Shown here in pieces: positions 58,802 through 64,000 of a DNA stretch of 64,000 nt. Positions within the stretch are counted from its first letter, which is position 1; each line of letters opens with the position of its first letter. The position numbers and the translations under genes were made by a program. The notes under the pieces were generated by a model. It ran no database searches and had not been told where the DNA came from. It saw only the letters and a list, made by a program, of their open reading frames with translations. Source of the stretch: Klebsiella sp. RHBSTW-00484 (GTDB taxonomy: Bacteria; Pseudomonadota; Gammaproteobacteria; Enterobacterales; Enterobacteriaceae); the NCBI RefSeq assembly GCF_013705725.1, contig NZ_CP055481.1:558001-622000 (forward strand), given 5' to 3'.

Positions 58802-60289
58802 ATGAGTACTTCTACCCAGAACATCCCGTGGTATCGCCATCTTAGTCGTCCTCAGTGGCGGGCTTTTTCAGCCGCATGGTTGGGATATTTGCTTGATGGT
58901 TTTGATTTTGTCTTGATTGCCCTGGTACTGACCGAGGTCCAGGGGGATTTTGGTCTGACAACGGTTCAGGCGGCCAGCCTGATCTCAGCCGCTTTTATCT
59001 CTCGCTGGTTTGGTGGCCTGATGCTCGGCGCAATGGGCGACCGCTATGGTCGACGCCTGGCGATGGTCACCAGCATTATTCTTTTTTCACTTGGTACCCT
59101 GGCTTGCGGTTTTGCGCCAGGTTACACCACCATGTTTATCGCCCGTCTGGTTATCGGCATGGGAATGGCAGGTGAGTATGGCTCAAGCGCGACCTATGTT
59201 ATTGAAAGCTGGCCGAAGCATTTACGCAACAAAGCCAGCGGTTTTCTGATCTCCGGATTCTCCGTCGGGGCCGTTATTGCCGCGCAGGTTTACAGTCTGG
59301 TGGTGCCCGTCTGGGGCTGGCGTGCGCTGTTCTTCATTGGCATTGTGCCGATCGTTTTCGCGCTCTGGTTACGCAAAAATATTCCAGAAGCCGAAGACTG
59401 GAAAGAGAAGCATGAGGGCAAAGAACCGGTGCAGACCATGGTGGATCTGCTTTATCGCGGTAAGCATCGGGTTATTAATATCTTGATGACAGTTGTCGCG
59501 GCGACCGCATTATGGTTTTGCTTTGCGGGCGATTTGCAAAATGCCGGTATCGTGCTGTTACTGGGCGTGATGTGCGCGGTTATTTTTATCAGCTTTATGG
59601 TCCAGAGCAGCGGTAAGCGCTGGCCCACTGGCGTGACGCTGATGGTCGTCGTGCTTTTCGCTTTCCTTTATTCGTGGCCTATCCAGGCGCTGCTACCCAC
59701 TTATCTGAAAACCGAACTGGCTTATGACCATACCACGGTAGCGAATATTCTGTTTTTCAGCGGCTTTGGCGCAGCGGTAGGGTGCTGCGTGGGTGGTTTT
59801 CTTGGCGACTGGCTGGGAACCCGCAAGGCTTACGTTTGCAGCTTGCTGGCTTCACAGTTGTTGATTATTCCGGTCTTTGCTATCGGCGGCACAAACATAT
59901 GGGTCCTTGGCCTGCTACTGTTTTTCCAGCAGATGTTAGGACAGGGGATCTCGGGGATCTTACCGAAACTGATCGGCGGCTACTTCGATACCGATCAACG
60001 CGCGGCGGGGCTTGGGTTTACCTATAACGTGGGGGCGCTGGGCGGTGCGATTGCGCCGGTTCTTGGTGCCTTGATTGCCCAGCGTCTGGATCTGGGCACC
60101 GCGTTGGGCTCGCTCTCTTTCGGCCTGACATTCGTGGTGATCCTGTTGATTGGTCTGGATATGCCATCCCGCGTACAGCGCTGGATCCGCCCGGAAGCCG
60201 TACGGACCCATGATGCGATTGACGGGAAACCGTTCAGCGGCGCGGTACCGTTAGGTGGCAGTAAAAGTGGATTAATTAAAACCAGATAA
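58802..60289 (+). CDS. nanT: NanT sialic acid:H+ symporter
   Basis: The 495-residue MFS protein (E. coli 496) has about 14 TM segments, two more than most MFS proteins. It shows the motif [11 protein letters not shown] between TM2 and TM3 and [14 protein letters not shown] in the fourth loop. It imports N-acetylneuraminate. SD GGGAG precedes the ATG. Confidence 0.97.
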   Translation: MSTSTQNIPWYRHLSRPQWRAFSAAWLGYLLDGFDFVLIALVLTEVQGDFGLTTVQAASLISAAFISRWFGGLMLGAMGDRYGRRLAMVTSIILFSLGTLACGFAPGYTTMFIARLVIGMGMAGEYGSSATYVIESWPKHLRNKASGFLISGFSVGAVIAAQVYSLVVPVWGWRALFFIGIVPIVFALWLRKNIPEAEDWKEKHEGKEPVQTMVDLLYRGKHRVINILMTVVAATALWFCFAGDLQNAGIVLLLGVMCAVIFISFMVQSSGKRWPTGVTLMVVVLFAFLYSWPIQALLPTYLKTELAYDHTTVANILFFSGFGAAVGCCVGGFLGDWLGTRKAYVCSLLASQLLIIPVFAIGGTNIWVLGLLLFFQQMLGQGISGILPKLIGGYFDTDQRAAGLGFTYNVGALGGAIAPVLGALIAQRLDLGTALGSLSFGLTFVVILLIGLDMPSRVQRWIRPEAVRTHDAIDGKPFSGAVPLGGSKSGLIKTR

Positions 60290-60296
60290 TAAACGG

Positions 60297-60314
60297 CCCG
60301 GCAGCGGTGCCGGG
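60297..60314 (+). other. Hairpin between nanT and nanE
   Basis: CCCGGCA (60297-60303), loop GCGG, TGCCGGG (60308-60314). No T-tract follows. It may be a short REP relic or an mRNA-stability stem. Confidence 0.6.
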
Positions 60315-60339
60315 CGAAAACATTCATCAGGGAGCTATT

Positions 60340-61025
60340 ATGTCTTTGCTGGAAGAATTGGATTTACGCATCAGCGCTAACGGCGGGCTTATTGTTTCCT
60401 GCCAGCCGGTCCCCGGCAGCCCTTTGGACAACCCTTCGATCGTTGCCGCGATGGCGCTGGCGGCGGAGCAGGCGGGCGCAGTAGCGTTGCGCATTGAAGG
60501 AGTCGAGAATCTGCGCGTCACCCGAGCGCTGGTTACGGTACCGATTATTGGCATTATTAAACGCGATCTGGATGATTCGCCGGTGCGGATCACGCCTTAT
60601 CTGGAAGATATCGATGCGCTGGCGCAGGCCGGGGCCGATATCATCGCCATTGATGGAACTGACCGTGAACGCCCGGTTCCGGTGGCAGCGCTGCTGGCGC
60701 GCATTCATCAGCACAAGCTATTGGCGATGACCGATTGTTCCTCTCTGGAGGATGGCCTGGCCTGTCAGGCGCTTGGCGCGGAGATTATTGGTACCACGCT
60801 TTCAGGCTATACTACATCGCACACGCCAGATGAGCCCGACCTGGCGCTGGTGAAAGCGCTGACGAAGGCGGGTTGTCGGGTGAATGCGGAAGGCCGCTAT
60901 AACACCCCCGCTCAGGCGGCAGAAGCTATGCGTCACGGGGCGTGGGCGGTAACCGTTGGTTCAGCGATTACCCGGCTAGAGCATATTTGCCAGTGGTACA
61001 ACACCGCGTTAAAAGAGGCGCAGCC

Positions 61026-61029
<4 letters not shown>
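60340..61029 (+). CDS. nanE: N-acetylmannosamine-6-phosphate 2-epimerase
   Basis: From ATG 60340 (SD GGGAGC) the product is 229 residues, [20 protein letters not shown], the E. coli length. The TIM barrel shows [18 protein letters not shown] and the phosphate site VTVGSAITR. It converts ManNAc-6-P to GlcNAc-6-P. Its stop overlaps the nanK start (ATGA). Confidence 0.96.
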
Positions 61030-62430
<1,401 letters not shown>

Positions 62431-62436
62431 TTCGTA

Positions 62437-63864
<1,428 letters not shown>

Positions 63865-64000
63865 TTACTGCGCCTGCACCCGCAGCTCAGCTGCGGAACG
63901 ACTACGGTGACCCAACAGTGCTTTAACATCGCTGGACTTCGGTTTAACCAGCGCAAACTTCGCTGAGAAGGCTGGCCAGTTGGCCAGAATTTCTTCGCCG
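63865..64000 (-). CDS. gltB: Glutamate synthase large subunit, C-terminal end
   Basis: The last 45 codons run off the right edge. They read EILANWPAFSAKFALVKPKS and end GHRSRSAAELRVQAQ, as the GltB C-terminus known from E. coli. The amidotransferase and synthase domains lie outside the window. Confidence 0.95.
   Translation of the reverse strand, partial: GEEILANWPAFSAKFALVKPKSSDVKALLGHRSRSAAELRVQAQ

Overview
The window is a contiguous piece of enterobacterial core chromosome. Gene order matches the E. coli trkA to gltB interval, in the same sense, and most proteins have the length known for the E. coli counterpart. The 16S gene, the ERIC and REP-type repeats, msrPQ placed between acuI and accB, and the missing yhdWXYZ, yhdJ-yhdU and yhcO point to a Klebsiella/Raoultella/Enterobacter/Kluyvera-like member of the Enterobacteriaceae. 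I cannot fix the species by eye. I see no prophage, insertion sequence, integron, CRISPR array or defence island.

Layout. 1-3997 (minus): trkA (5' part only), rsmB, fmt and def, covering K+ uptake, 16S m5C methylation, initiator tRNA formylation and its removal. 4129-7920 (plus): dprA, smg, yrdD, tsaC, aroE, yrdB. yrdA lies tail to tail with yrdB. 8580-14510 (plus): a complete rRNA operon of the rrnD type, with P1/P2 promoters, boxA, 16S, tRNA-Ile(GAU), tRNA-Ala(UGC), 23S, 5S, tRNA-Thr(GGU), a second 5S and an intrinsic terminator. 14700-20500: lipoprotein yhdV, the AcrEF RND efflux pair and the divergent TetR regulator acrS.

20579-26894 (minus): fis/dusB behind a recognisable fis promoter, prmA, panF/yhdT, and accC/accB. 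27289-29941 (minus): msrQ, msrP (periplasmic methionine sulfoxide repair) and acuI. 30161-42594 (plus): csrD, mreBCD (cell shape), a Maf pyrophosphatase, rng, yhdP, an ERIC element and tldD. 42639-46817: aaeR diverging from the aaeXAB aromatic acid efflux operon. 46966-47601 (minus): two tandem DUF1471 (YhcN-like) periplasmic peptides. 47956-52946: argR, mdh, degS, degQ, zapG. 53137-56777: zapE, rplM-rpsI, sspA-sspB. 56871-62364 (plus): nanR and the sialic acid operon nanA-nanT-nanE-nanK-yhcH, with GGTATA-type NanR operator repeats. 62437-64000 (minus): gltD and the 3' end of gltB.

The main points of interest are structural rather than new gene systems. Two rRNA-operon spacers carry related ERIC-like imperfect palindromes. 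The two 5S copies differ by compensated base changes. A terminator-like hairpin sits directly before a leaderless-looking rsmB start. DUF1471 is duplicated where barstar-like yhcO sits in E. coli. A 513-bp region between prmA and dusB holds a hairpin and a possible 32-codon ORF. A candidate TetR-type operator lies between acrE and acrS. I found no convincing undescribed multi-gene system.
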